DNA of 15,470 nt from Fibrobacteraceae bacterium (GTDB lineage: Bacteria; Fibrobacterota; Fibrobacteria; Fibrobacterales; Fibrobacteraceae), in assembly GCA_023231365.1 (NCBI GenBank), contig JALNVO010000036.1, forward strand, positions 1 through 15,470, read 5' to 3'. Position numbers and translations under genes: made by a program. Below the pieces are notes generated by a model, which saw only the letters and a program-made list of their open reading frames with translations, was not told the DNA's origin and did not search any database. This document shows, in pieces, positions 7,200 to 13,975 of the stretch. The stretch's first letter is position 1. The number at the start of each line of letters is the position of its first letter.

Positions 7200-7667
7200 C
7201 TATCTGGCCTTGCGGTTGTCCATCAGCCTTCTATGCTTTTCGCTGGGTGGGGAGATTCCTTTTTGCTGGTGATAGCCGGGTTGAGGCGACGGCCGCATGG
7301 GGCGGTACCATCCGGGGCGCGGGTAGGGCCCACAAATATCCGCTCCTTCGTGGCAAAGCTCGCAGACGGAGCGCGGGCTGCAGTTATCCAGCCGGCTATC
7401 GAAATAGAGGTCTCCGTAATCAGAATAACGCTCTTCGTAGCAGGCTTGGCAAGCGCGTTCCCAAGTTCCGAACGAGCAAAGATCATATGCGGAAACGGTG
7501 CATACGCAAGTACTGCCCGAGCATGTTTGACAGTGATAAATTCCTGCGCGGTCGTAGTAGCACCATTTTTCGGTAACTTCGTTATTTGGCGCTACTGTCA
7601 CGCATGAAGAATAAAAAACAAGCGTCCCAGCAAGGGCTGCTTGCATTAGGATCGCTGTTTTTTTCAT
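7200..7667 (-). CDS. Small cysteine-rich lipoprotein, function unknown
   Basis: 155 aa, not recognised. The signal peptide MKKTAILMQAALAGTLVFYS runs into a lipobox FYSSC, giving lipidated Cys22. The mature part carries twelve further cysteines (36, 46, 49, 54, 56, 64, 73, 76, 96, 102, 105, 112), several as CxxC pairs (46/49, 73/76, 102/105) with one CxC (54/56). This suggests several disulfides or bound metal. The last 40 residues are rich in Pro, Arg and Tyr. It starts 3 nt after the gpsA stop; its likely ribosome binding site (GAGGA) lies within the glutamate codons of the GpsA tail, so it belongs to that operon. A link to phospholipid synthesis is only positional. A true gene is supported by the signal peptide, operon spacing and following terminator. 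Confidence 0.75.
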   Translation of the reverse strand: MKKTAILMQAALAGTLVFYSSCVTVAPNNEVTEKWCYYDRAGIYHCQTCSGSTCVCTVSAYDLCSFGTWERACQACYEERYSDYGDLYFDSRLDNCSPRSVCELCHEGADICGPYPRPGWYRPMRPSPQPGYHQQKGISPPSEKHRRLMDNRKAR

Positions 7668-7670
7668 TTG

Positions 7671-8684
7671 TTAGTATTCCTCTTCGGATTTTAAATCGCG
7701 GGACATCAGCCCTTCAATCACATCCATCGGGTTCTTTTCGTTGAAGAGCGTTTCATAGACTGCGTTCACAATGGGAAGCTCGACGCCGACTTTTTCTGCC
7801 AGCGCCTTGGAACTCTTGCAAGTAGGTACACCTTCTGCGACCATTTTCATGTGGCTCATCACTTGCGTAAGAGTTTCGCCCTTGCCGATGCATTCGCCTA
7901 CATAGCGGTTTCGGCTATGCTGCGAGAGACAGGTGACGATCAAGTCTCCCATGCCGGCAAGGCCTGCGAATGTGCGGGGGTTTGCACCCATTTTGCGCCC
8001 CAAGCGGCAGATTTCTGCTTGTCCGCGGGTAATGAGTGCTGCGCGGGTATTATCACCGGCGCCGATCCCGTAAAGAATGCCGGATGCAATAGCAATGACG
8101 TTTTTGACCGATCCGCAGAGTTCGACGCCAATCTGGTCCGTGGAGGTGTATACGCGGAGATACTTGTTGCTCATCACTTTTTGCACTGCTTTTGCAGAAT
8201 CTTCGTTCGGGCAGGCTGCGACGATTGCCGTATTGATGCGGCGGGAAACTTCTTCAGCGTGAGTAGGCCCGCTGAAAGTGACCATGCGGCCGTTGTCTAG
8301 CCAAGGAACGTTAGAGAGAATCACTTCGCTCATGCGTTGGAGCGACCCTTCCAGAATGCCTTTGGTTGCACAGACAACGATGGGTTCCTTTCCCTTTGGC
8401 GGGGTCCACTTGGCAAATTCCTTTGCTACGTTGCCCATAAATTGGGAAGGAACTACGATGAGGACCATTTCTGCATTTTCGAGGGATTTGTTCATGTCCG
8501 TCGTATAAACGAAAGAATCCGGGAAAATTACGCCGGGAAGCTTATCTTTGTACTGATGTTCCTTGTAAAGTAAATCGACTTCTTGCTGTGAAAAAGTCCA
8601 GAATGTGACTTTATGCCCATTGTCATTAAGGACTTGTCCGAGGGTAAGCCCCCATCCACCTGTGCCGAGTACTGTAACGTTCAT
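7671..8684 (-). CDS. gpsA: NAD(P)-dependent glycerol-3-phosphate dehydrogenase
   Basis: Reduces dihydroxyacetone phosphate to sn-glycerol-3-phosphate, the backbone for phospholipids. The 337 aa are standard for the family. Nucleotide-binding LGTGGWG (6-12), ATKGI (106-110), FSGPTHAEEV (137-146), catalytic Lys194 in ELCGSVKNVIAIASG, NTRAALITRG (212-221) and GLAGMGDLIVTC (241-252) are all present. Start ATG at 8684; a weak AAAGGT lies about 11 nt upstream. It follows plsY by 41 nt, so product and consumer enzyme are made from one transcript. The C-terminus ends in acidic KSEEEY, whose codons hold the ribosome binding site of the next gene. Confidence 0.97.
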   Translation of the reverse strand: MNVTVLGTGGWGLTLGQVLNDNGHKVTFWTFSQQEVDLLYKEHQYKDKLPGVIFPDSFVYTTDMNKSLENAEMVLIVVPSQFMGNVAKEFAKWTPPKGKEPIVVCATKGILEGSLQRMSEVILSNVPWLDNGRMVTFSGPTHAEEVSRRINTAIVAACPNEDSAKAVQKVMSNKYLRVYTSTDQIGVELCGSVKNVIAIASGILYGIGAGDNTRAALITRGQAEICRLGRKMGANPRTFAGLAGMGDLIVTCLSQHSRNRYVGECIGKGETLTQVMSHMKMVAEGVPTCKSSKALAEKVGVELPIVNAVYETLFNEKNPMDVIEGLMSRDLKSEEEY

Positions 8685-8725
8685 GATTTTATTTGACCTT
8701 TATGTAAATAGAGTACAAGAATAAA

Positions 8726-9388
8726 TTACACTTTTTTGCGCTTGCTGCCAAAACCATTCTCTGTGCCGTTCATCAGACGCTTGATATTAGCCCTGTGCTT
8801 GAAAATGACAAACGCGGCGACGATCCATGCGACGGCGAGTACGCCTGCGTTGATTTGGTCGTGCGGGTAAATGTCCGGCGCGAGGAATCCGAATGTGGAA
8901 AGTCCGGCGAGAGCCGCACAGGCGACTATGCTTCCGACAGAAACATATTTCGTTGCGAGAGTGAGAATGAGCCATACGGTAAAGGAGAGGAATGCGGTTA
9001 CGGGAGCGAGGGCGAGAAATACGCCGAATGCCGTGAGAACGCCTTTGCCGCCGCGGAAGCCCGCGAGACAGGTGAAGCTGTGCCCAAGTATAGCGAGAAT
9101 CCCGCATACGAGAGGGAGCCACGTATAATCCGGTCCACCGTGTGCTTTAGAGGCGTTGTTCAAGATTTGGGCTATTGTCGGTGCGAGGAATCCTTTGCAG
9201 AGGTCTACGAAGACGACTGGAATGGCGGGCTTTGCACCGAGTACGCGGAATGCGTTCGTGAGACCCGCATTTTTGGATCCGTAATCCCGGATATCGTATT
9301 TTCTACCGTTGACGATCTTTCCGACCCAGATTGCGGTCGGAATCGACCCCAGTAGGTATGCTAGAGGTAGCGAGAGTAAACTGTTCAA
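8726..9388 (-). CDS. plsY: Acyl-phosphate:glycerol-3-phosphate acyltransferase
   Basis: Inner-membrane enzyme that moves an acyl group from acyl phosphate to glycerol-3-phosphate, giving lysophosphatidate. 220 aa with several membrane segments. Family motifs: LAYLLGSIPTAIWVGK (9-24), the glycine-rich DYGSKNAGLTNAFRVLG (35-51), LGHSFTCLAGFRGGKGV (101-117) with the GGKG loop, and a basic C-terminus. The start is TTG at 9388, and it is well fixed: an in-frame TAA lies five codons upstream, no ATG or GTG lies between, and AAAGGA sits 8 nt before the TTG. This places the first 86 nt inside the end of der. The enzyme normally works with PlsX, which is not in the window; GpsA, encoded next, supplies its substrate. 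Confidence 0.95.
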   Translation of the reverse strand: MNSLLSLPLAYLLGSIPTAIWVGKIVNGRKYDIRDYGSKNAGLTNAFRVLGAKPAIPVVFVDLCKGFLAPTIAQILNNASKAHGGPDYTWLPLVCGILAILGHSFTCLAGFRGGKGVLTAFGVFLALAPVTAFLSFTVWLILTLATKYVSVGSIVACAALAGLSTFGFLAPDIYPHDQINAGVLAVAWIVAAFVIFKHRANIKRLMNGTENGFGSKRKKV

Positions 9389-10733
9389 GGTCTTCGTCCT
9401 TTCTTAGAATGAGTTTGCTGTCGAAGTTCAACCGGAGCGGGGCGCCGTCCAAGTGGAATTCTTCGAAGAAATATTTGAGAAGGTAGCGCTTGTAAGCTTC
9501 GTCCACCGCTTCCGGCTTTCGCGTCTCGATGTCGATGACCGGAGGTTCGATCATGATTTGGCAGGCGCGGGTAAGCCGTACCAAACGGCCTTGGTGAGCC
9601 GGATGCGGATTCTTTTCGCAGGCGTCTGCAAAAGCTTTAGCTAAGTGGTCGCGCCCGAGGACTCGGCGGCAATTGGCATATACGGAGCGGATTTCTTGAA
9701 TGATGCGGTGTACGCGGAGGCCTTCTTTGGCACTGATGGAAAATGTCGGAACGAATTCTAGCATCGGTTCCCGTTCGCGCATGTCTTTGATGATATGGTC
9801 GAAGGATTTTTCCGTCTTGTCCGGGAGAACGTCCCACTTGTTGAGGATAATGATGAGTCCCTTGCCCGCTTGACGGATGTCCTGAATGATGCGGAAGTCC
9901 TGTTCGCCTAGGCCAAGCGTTGCGTCGATGACGAGGAGCGAAAGGTCGGATCGGCGGATGCTTTCTTCCGTGCGCATGTTGCTAAATACTTCTACTTCAT
10001 CTTCGACTCTGGCTTTTTTGCGAAGCCCTGCCGTATCGGTTACGACGAATTTTTCGCCATCGGCCATGAATGTGCAATCGATGGAATCGCGGGTGGTTCC
10101 CGGGATGTCCGAGACGACGACTCGGTCTTTGCCCAAAAGTTTGTTGAGAAGAGTGCTCTTGCCGGCATTGGGGCGTCCGAGTATCGCAAAGCGGATGGGA
10201 CGTACTTCTTCGGCGGGAAGTTCTCCCTTTTTGGGGAGAAGCGAAACGACTTCGTCGAGGAGCGAGAGGCAGGCGTAACCCGTGAGCGCGCTGATCGTCC
10301 GCGGTTGGCCTAAACCGAGCGGGAAGAATTCCCAGCTCTCGGAGCGCTCTTCCGGAATTTCGCTTTTGTTCGCGACGAGAATTACTTGCTTATCGAGTTT
10401 GCGGATCATGCGCGCAAATAGATCGTCAAGTTTGGTGATGCCCACGCGGACATCGACCATAAAGAGCACAAGGTCGGCTTCCTTGATCGCCGCAAAGATT
10501 TGCTCGCGGACGTTTGCCGCTAACACGTCGACGGTGTCATCGGGGAGAAATCCTCCCGTATCGACGACGGTGAAAGTTGTTCCTGCATATTCGGCGGTCT
10601 GGTAATGACGATCGCGGGTGACGCCTTCTCTATCGGAGACGACGGCAGCCCTTCGGCCGAGAATGCGGTTGAAGAGGGAGGACTTGCCCACGTTGGGGCG
10701 TCCGACGATACAGACTATTGGTAATTTTGCCAC
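9303..10733 (-). CDS. der: Ribosome assembly GTPase Der (EngA)
   Basis: Double GTPase needed for maturation of the 50S subunit. 476 aa. First G domain: GRPNVGKSS (11-19), DTGGF (58-62), NKSE (122-125). Second G domain: GRPNAGKST (186-194), DTAGL (233-237), NKWD (298-301). A KH-like C-terminal domain follows, with a short basic tail (NLGRKDRQR). The NKxD box of the first domain reads NKSE, a conservative change. The start is GTG at 10733: an in-frame TGA two codons upstream leaves no room for another, and MAKLPIVCIVGRPN is the expected beginning. No Shine-Dalgarno site is seen close to it. The 3' end overlaps plsY by 86 nt. First gene of the minus-strand operon; it faces away from alaS across a 503-nt gap. 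Confidence 0.97.
   Translation of the reverse strand: MAKLPIVCIVGRPNVGKSSLFNRILGRRAAVVSDREGVTRDRHYQTAEYAGTTFTVVDTGGFLPDDTVDVLAANVREQIFAAIKEADLVLFMVDVRVGITKLDDLFARMIRKLDKQVILVANKSEIPEERSESWEFFPLGLGQPRTISALTGYACLSLLDEVVSLLPKKGELPAEEVRPIRFAILGRPNAGKSTLLNKLLGKDRVVVSDIPGTTRDSIDCTFMADGEKFVVTDTAGLRKKARVEDEVEVFSNMRTEESIRRSDLSLLVIDATLGLGEQDFRIIQDIRQAGKGLIIILNKWDVLPDKTEKSFDHIIKDMREREPMLEFVPTFSISAKEGLRVHRIIQEIRSVYANCRRVLGRDHLAKAFADACEKNPHPAHQGRLVRLTRACQIMIEPPVIDIETRKPEAVDEAYKRYLLKYFFEEFHLDGAPLRLNFDSKLILRKDEDLEQFTLATSSIPTGVDSDRNLGRKDRQR
9397..9402 (-). promoter_or_regulatory. Ribosome binding site of plsY, inside der
   Basis: Minus-strand AAAGGA, 8 nt before the TTG start of plsY and within the der coding sequence. 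It decides the start: no ATG lies between the upstream in-frame TAA and the conserved LAYLLGS motif. Confidence 0.65.
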
Positions 10734-10756
10734 ACATCAAATATAGTAATTCGGTA

Positions 10757-10794
10757 GCATTCCTGTCGCAGAGGAGGAATTCTAGTTGGAATGC
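10757..10794 (-). repeat. Inverted repeat in the der leader
   Basis: GCATTCC (10757-10763) and GGAATGC (10788-10794) form a perfect 7-bp inverted repeat around a 24-nt loop, ending 23 nt before the der GTG. On the minus transcript the loop carries CCTCCT, which resembles an anti-Shine-Dalgarno sequence. It may be a leader hairpin or an operator; there is no T-run to make it a terminator. Confidence 0.4.
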
Positions 10795-10919
10795 CAAAGG
10801 TTTTTGTATTTATCGAGGCGGCGATATTCGGGGCAAAGGCGTCTTTTCCCGGAGATTTTTGGAATGGAAAGGGATGAAGATATGAACGATGTTACTATTT
10901 ACTATTGGCCGGAATAAAT

Positions 10920-10972
10920 CATCCATTACTTTGGATGCCTTGTAAATACAGGGTTTGATTCAATTTTGAATT
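10920..10972. repeat. Three consecutive short inverted repeats
   Basis: CATCCA/TGGATG (10920-10937, 6-nt loop), CCTTGT/ACAGGG (10938-10953, 4-nt loop, one G-T pair) and ATTCAA/TTGAAT (10958-10971, 2-nt centre) follow one another with almost no spacing. Such a series is compatible with a structured RNA or stacked protein-binding sites. The pairing is directly visible; function is unknown. Confidence 0.35.
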
Positions 10973-11080
10973 TCGTGGGAGAAGGCTTTTGCTGGTTTTG
11001 AGAAACGGTTGTTTTGAGTGGTTTTGCAAGTTTAAGGTGGGCCAAATTCCTGGATGCTGTTGATCGATATGGACTTTTTC

Positions 11081-11128
11081 CGGGGCGTTGCGGGGTGTCC
11101 CCGCTGAGGGGGCAGTGGAAGACGCCGG
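11081..11128 (+). ncRNA. Candidate structured leader or small RNA before alaS
   Basis: GCGGGG (11090-11095) pairs with CCCCGC (11099-11104) over a 3-nt loop. An outer stem GGCGT (11084-11088) with ACGCC (11122-11126) encloses it. The CCCCGC arm can also pair with a second GCGGGG at 11166-11171, which is the 5' arm of the downstream terminator, so the two folds compete. No known RNA family is recognised and no promoter was fixed; a chance GC-rich fold is possible. Confidence 0.35.
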
Positions 11129-11161
11129 CGTAAATTTTTGGTGTGCGACATTAGGCGGCTG

Positions 11162-11200
11162 GAGCGCGGGGGAGACTTCCTCCGCTCAATCGTTTTTTTT
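11162..11200 (+). terminator. Intrinsic terminator or attenuator upstream of alaS
   Basis: GAGCG (11162-11166) pairs with CGCTC (11183-11187); beyond a bulged C the stem continues GGGGG with TCCTC (two G-T pairs), with a 5-nt loop. Eight T residues follow at 11193-11200. This is a textbook Rho-independent terminator on the plus strand, yet no plus-strand gene precedes it, since der runs the other way. It ends 36 nt before the alaS ATG. It is therefore either an alaS attenuator or the end of an unannotated small RNA. Confidence 0.7.
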
Positions 11201-11236
11201 CTAACTTTCGTCCGGTTTTATTTGAAAAGGTGTTTT

Positions 11237-13870
11237 ATGTCCGAAAAAATGAGCTCCGCGCAAATCCGCGAATCCTTTATTAAGTTTTTCGAGTCCAAAG
11301 GTCATACGTTCGTCCGAAGCGCTCCTGTCGTTCCGCACGATGACCCGACTTTGATGTTTACCAATGCCGGAATGAACCAGTTCAAGGCTATCTTCCTCGG
11401 CGACAATCCGAAGGGCCTTAAAAGAGTCTGCAATAGCCAAAAGTGCATCCGCGTTTCGGGTAAGCACAACGATTTGGATGTCGTGGGCCGCGATAATTAC
11501 CATCATACGTTCTTTGAAATGCTCGGCAACTGGTCGTTTGGCGATTACTACAAGAAAGAAGCGATTTCCTGGGCTTGGGAACTTCTTACGGAAGTGTGGA
11601 AATTGGACCGCAACCGCCTTTTTGCGACGGTGTACGAGGATGACGAGGATGCGTGGAAAATCTGGAAGGACGTTTCGGGCTTGCCCGACGACCGCATCAT
11701 GCGCTTCAATGCCAAGAGCAATTTCTGGGAAATGGGCGATACGGGGCCGTGCGGCCCTTGCAGCGAAATTCACTACGACCGCGGCGATATAGCGACGCAG
11801 GCGGAGACGTTTGCGGATCCTATCAAGGGCGTGAACGGTGAAAATGACCGCTACATTGAAATCTGGAATAACGTGTTCATGCAGTACGAACGCCTTTCGG
11901 ACGGAAGCCTTATTCCGCTCAAGGCAAAGAACGTGGACACGGGTATGGGTTTTGAGCGCATCTGTTCCATTCTCCAGGGCAAGAAGAGCAATTACGATAC
12001 GGACGTGTTTTCTCCGATTATCCAGAAGATCGCAGAACTCTCCAAAGTTCCTTATAGCGAGGGCAAGGAAGGTACTCCGCACCGCGTAATCGCCGACCAT
12101 TTGCGGGCCGTTTCGTTCGCTATTGCCGATGGGGCTTTGCCCTCCAACGATGGCCGCGGTTATGTGCTCCGCCGCATTCTCCGCCGCGCGAGCCGCTTTG
12201 CCCGTCTGCTCGGGCAGAAGGAAGCGTTTATCTGCAAGTTGGTGCAAGTCCTCGCAGATACGATGGGCGATGCTTTCCCGGAAATCCGCGAGCGCAAGGA
12301 TTTTGTGACTGAAGTGATAAGGAGCGAAGAAGACCGCTTTATCCGCACGCTGGATGCGGGCCTTGAACGCTTCGAAGCCTTTGCCGCTGGGCTTTCCAAG
12401 GGCAGCCAAGTGCCGGGTGACAAAGTGTTCCTCTTGTACGATACATACGGATTCCCGCCGGATTTGACGGGAATTCTCGCGGAAGAGAAGGGTCTCGTCA
12501 TTGACGAAAAGGGTTTTGAAAAGTGCATGGAAGAGCAGAAGACCCGTGCGCGTGCTGCGATGAAGCAGGGTATCAACACGATGGGGACTGAAGGTTGGAC
12601 GGAATATGCTGTCGGTTCAACGAAGTTTGTGGGCTATGACTTCGAGAGCGCATCGACTAAGGTACTCCGCTTCCGCGAAGATAAGGGCATTCTCTCCATC
12701 GTACTGGAAACGACCCCGTTTTATGCGGAAATGGGCGGTGAAGTCGGTGAAAAGGGGACCCTTGTCGCAAACGATCTCGAAATAGCTGTTTTCGATACCA
12801 TAAAGGCGAACGATACCGTGGTCCATCGCGGTAAGGTTGTGAAGGGCAAGGCGGACAAGGAATCCATGTCCTGCACGTTTTTTGCCGAAGTGGACAAGAG
12901 CCTCCGCAAGGACACGCGCCGGAATCATTCTGCGACCCATCTTTTACAGGCGGCTCTCCGCACGGTACTTGGCAAGCATGTGACGCAGCAGGGAAGCCAT
13001 GTCGATCCGGAAATTCTCCGCTTTGACTTCAGCCATTTCCAGGCGATGACCACAGAAGAAATTCAAAAGGTGGAAGACCTCGTGAATGAAAAGATCCGCG
13101 AAATGCTTCCGGTGACGACCGATGTGATGGATCTTGAAACTGCAAAGGCTTCTGGCGCAATGGCGCTTTTTGGCGAAAAGTACGGCGATAGTGTCCGCGT
13201 CGTCAAGATGGGCGACTTTTCCCGAGAACTTTGCGGCGGTTTGCATGCTAGCAATTCCGGTGAAATCGGAATGCTGAAAATAGTTTCCGAATCTAGCGTC
13301 AGCGCGGGTGTGCGCCGTATTGAAGCCGTTACCGGGCGGGCTGCTTTAGCTCTTTTCCGTAGCGAAGACGAAATTTTGTGCGCCCTCCGCGATAAGATGC
13401 GCTGCAAGAACGATGCCGTACTTTCTCGTTTTGAAGCTTCTTTAGAAGCCGCCCGTAAATTAGAGAAGGAACTTGCCGAAGCGAAACTCAAGCTTGCGGA
13501 AGGCGCTGCTGAATCCATTCTCAAGAATCCAGAGAATGTTTCTGGTGCGAATTTATTTGTAACGGGACTCAAGCTCGCCGATGCGGACTTTAAGAACCTC
13601 CTTGATGGAATTGCTCAAAAGATTGCCGCGAATGCTGTTGCTGTACTCGGAAACGATGCCGGCGCTGCGGGTTGCATTGCCGTTATCGTCGGCAAGGAAC
13701 TCCAGGGGAAGGGTCTCAAGGCCGGGGATATGGTGAAGGAACTTGCTCTTCTCGTTAATGGCAAGGGTGGCGGACGTCCGGACCGTGCGCAGGCAGGTAC
13801 TCGCGAACCTCAAAAAATTGCCGCAGCGCTTGCCAAGGCAAAGGAAATGGTTGGAGCCAAATTGGGCTAA
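11237..13870 (+). CDS. alaS: Alanyl-tRNA synthetase
   Basis: Charges tRNA-Ala and hydrolyses mischarged Ser- or Gly-tRNA-Ala. 877 aa from the ATG at 11237. A longer frame opens 33 codons upstream, but those codons run through the terminator hairpin and lack similarity, while AAAAGGTG precedes this ATG and SSAQIRESFIKFF is the usual beginning. Class II core: FVRSAPVVPHDDPTLMFTNA (25-44), MGDTGPCGPCSEIHYD (166-181), VDTGMGFERI (233-242), HRVIADHLRA (282-291). Editing domain zinc ligands: His564, His568 (HSATH), Cys666 and His670 (CGGLH). A coiled region (about 730-757) leads to the C-Ala domain with NGKGGGRPDRAQAG (841-854). All expected parts are intact. Transcribed alone, with a terminator after it. 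Confidence 0.98.
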   Translation: MSEKMSSAQIRESFIKFFESKGHTFVRSAPVVPHDDPTLMFTNAGMNQFKAIFLGDNPKGLKRVCNSQKCIRVSGKHNDLDVVGRDNYHHTFFEMLGNWSFGDYYKKEAISWAWELLTEVWKLDRNRLFATVYEDDEDAWKIWKDVSGLPDDRIMRFNAKSNFWEMGDTGPCGPCSEIHYDRGDIATQAETFADPIKGVNGENDRYIEIWNNVFMQYERLSDGSLIPLKAKNVDTGMGFERICSILQGKKSNYDTDVFSPIIQKIAELSKVPYSEGKEGTPHRVIADHLRAVSFAIADGALPSNDGRGYVLRRILRRASRFARLLGQKEAFICKLVQVLADTMGDAFPEIRERKDFVTEVIRSEEDRFIRTLDAGLERFEAFAAGLSKGSQVPGDKVFLLYDTYGFPPDLTGILAEEKGLVIDEKGFEKCMEEQKTRARAAMKQGINTMGTEGWTEYAVGSTKFVGYDFESASTKVLRFREDKGILSIVLETTPFYAEMGGEVGEKGTLVANDLEIAVFDTIKANDTVVHRGKVVKGKADKESMSCTFFAEVDKSLRKDTRRNHSATHLLQAALRTVLGKHVTQQGSHVDPEILRFDFSHFQAMTTEEIQKVEDLVNEKIREMLPVTTDVMDLETAKASGAMALFGEKYGDSVRVVKMGDFSRELCGGLHASNSGEIGMLKIVSESSVSAGVRRIEAVTGRAALALFRSEDEILCALRDKMRCKNDAVLSRFEASLEAARKLEKELAEAKLKLAEGAAESILKNPENVSGANLFVTGLKLADADFKNLLDGIAQKIAANAVAVLGNDAGAAGCIAVIVGKELQGKGLKAGDMVKELALLVNGKGGGRPDRAQAGTREPQKIAAALAKAKEMVGAKLG

Positions 13871-13887
13871 GTCGGATTTCTCTAAAG

Positions 13888-13917
13888 GCCTGCATCCAAA
13901 CGATGCCGGCTTTTTTT
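13888..13917 (+). terminator. Intrinsic terminator of alaS
   Basis: GCC-T-GCATC pairs with GATGC-C-GGC (13888-13896 with 13902-13910, one mismatch), loop CAAAC, followed by seven T residues (13911-13917). It lies 17 nt after the alaS stop. Confidence 0.85.
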
Positions 13918-13925
13918 ATAAATGA

Positions 13926-13953
13926 AAAGACCCGCAAGGAATTGCGGGTCTTT
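13926..13953. terminator. Bidirectional terminator between alaS and the sigma factor
   Basis: A perfect 12-bp stem, AAAGACCCGCAA with TTGCGGGTCTTT, around loop GGAA. The A-run on one side and T-run on the other let it act on both strands: as the end of the minus-strand sigma factor gene (stop at 13976) and as a second stop for alaS. Confidence 0.85.
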
Positions 13954-13975
13954 GTGTTCAAAAGGATGTAGACCG

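Larger units (their letters stand above)
10734..11236. other. Gene-free region between der and alaS
   Basis: About 500 nt with no convincing coding frame on either strand. It must hold the der promoter (minus) and the alaS promoter (plus), but I could not fix either one. It contains an inverted repeat near der (10757-10794), three consecutive short hairpins (10920-10972), a TTTTG-rich stretch (about 10990-11030), and a GC-rich structured part with a plus-strand terminator (11081-11200). I checked by eye for signatures of SRP RNA, RNase P RNA, tmRNA and tRNA and found none. Confidence 0.7.

Noticed and set aside
8795..9355. 186-codon plus-strand frame across plsY
   Set aside because: Antisense to plsY; low-complexity Glu/Gly/Arg translation with no motif.
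10877..10918. Short upstream peptide (MNDVTIYYWPE and longer form) as an alaS leader peptide
   Set aside because: AAAGGG precedes it, but it holds no alanine codons and lies far from the terminator; most likely chance.
11081..11200. SRP RNA, 6S RNA, RNase P RNA, tmRNA or T-box
   Set aside because: No GGAAGGAAGCAGC-type SRP loop, no RNase P or tmRNA core sequence and no T-box sequence could be found; 6S has no sequence signature that I could test by eye.
11138..11236. 33-codon N-terminal extension of alaS
   Set aside because: Runs through the terminator hairpin and T-run, has no similarity to AlaS, and a proper binding site precedes the ATG at 11237.
11201..12409. 402-codon open frame on the minus strand inside alaS
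   Set aside because: Antisense to a conserved gene; the translation shows no family motif and its length follows from alaS codon use.
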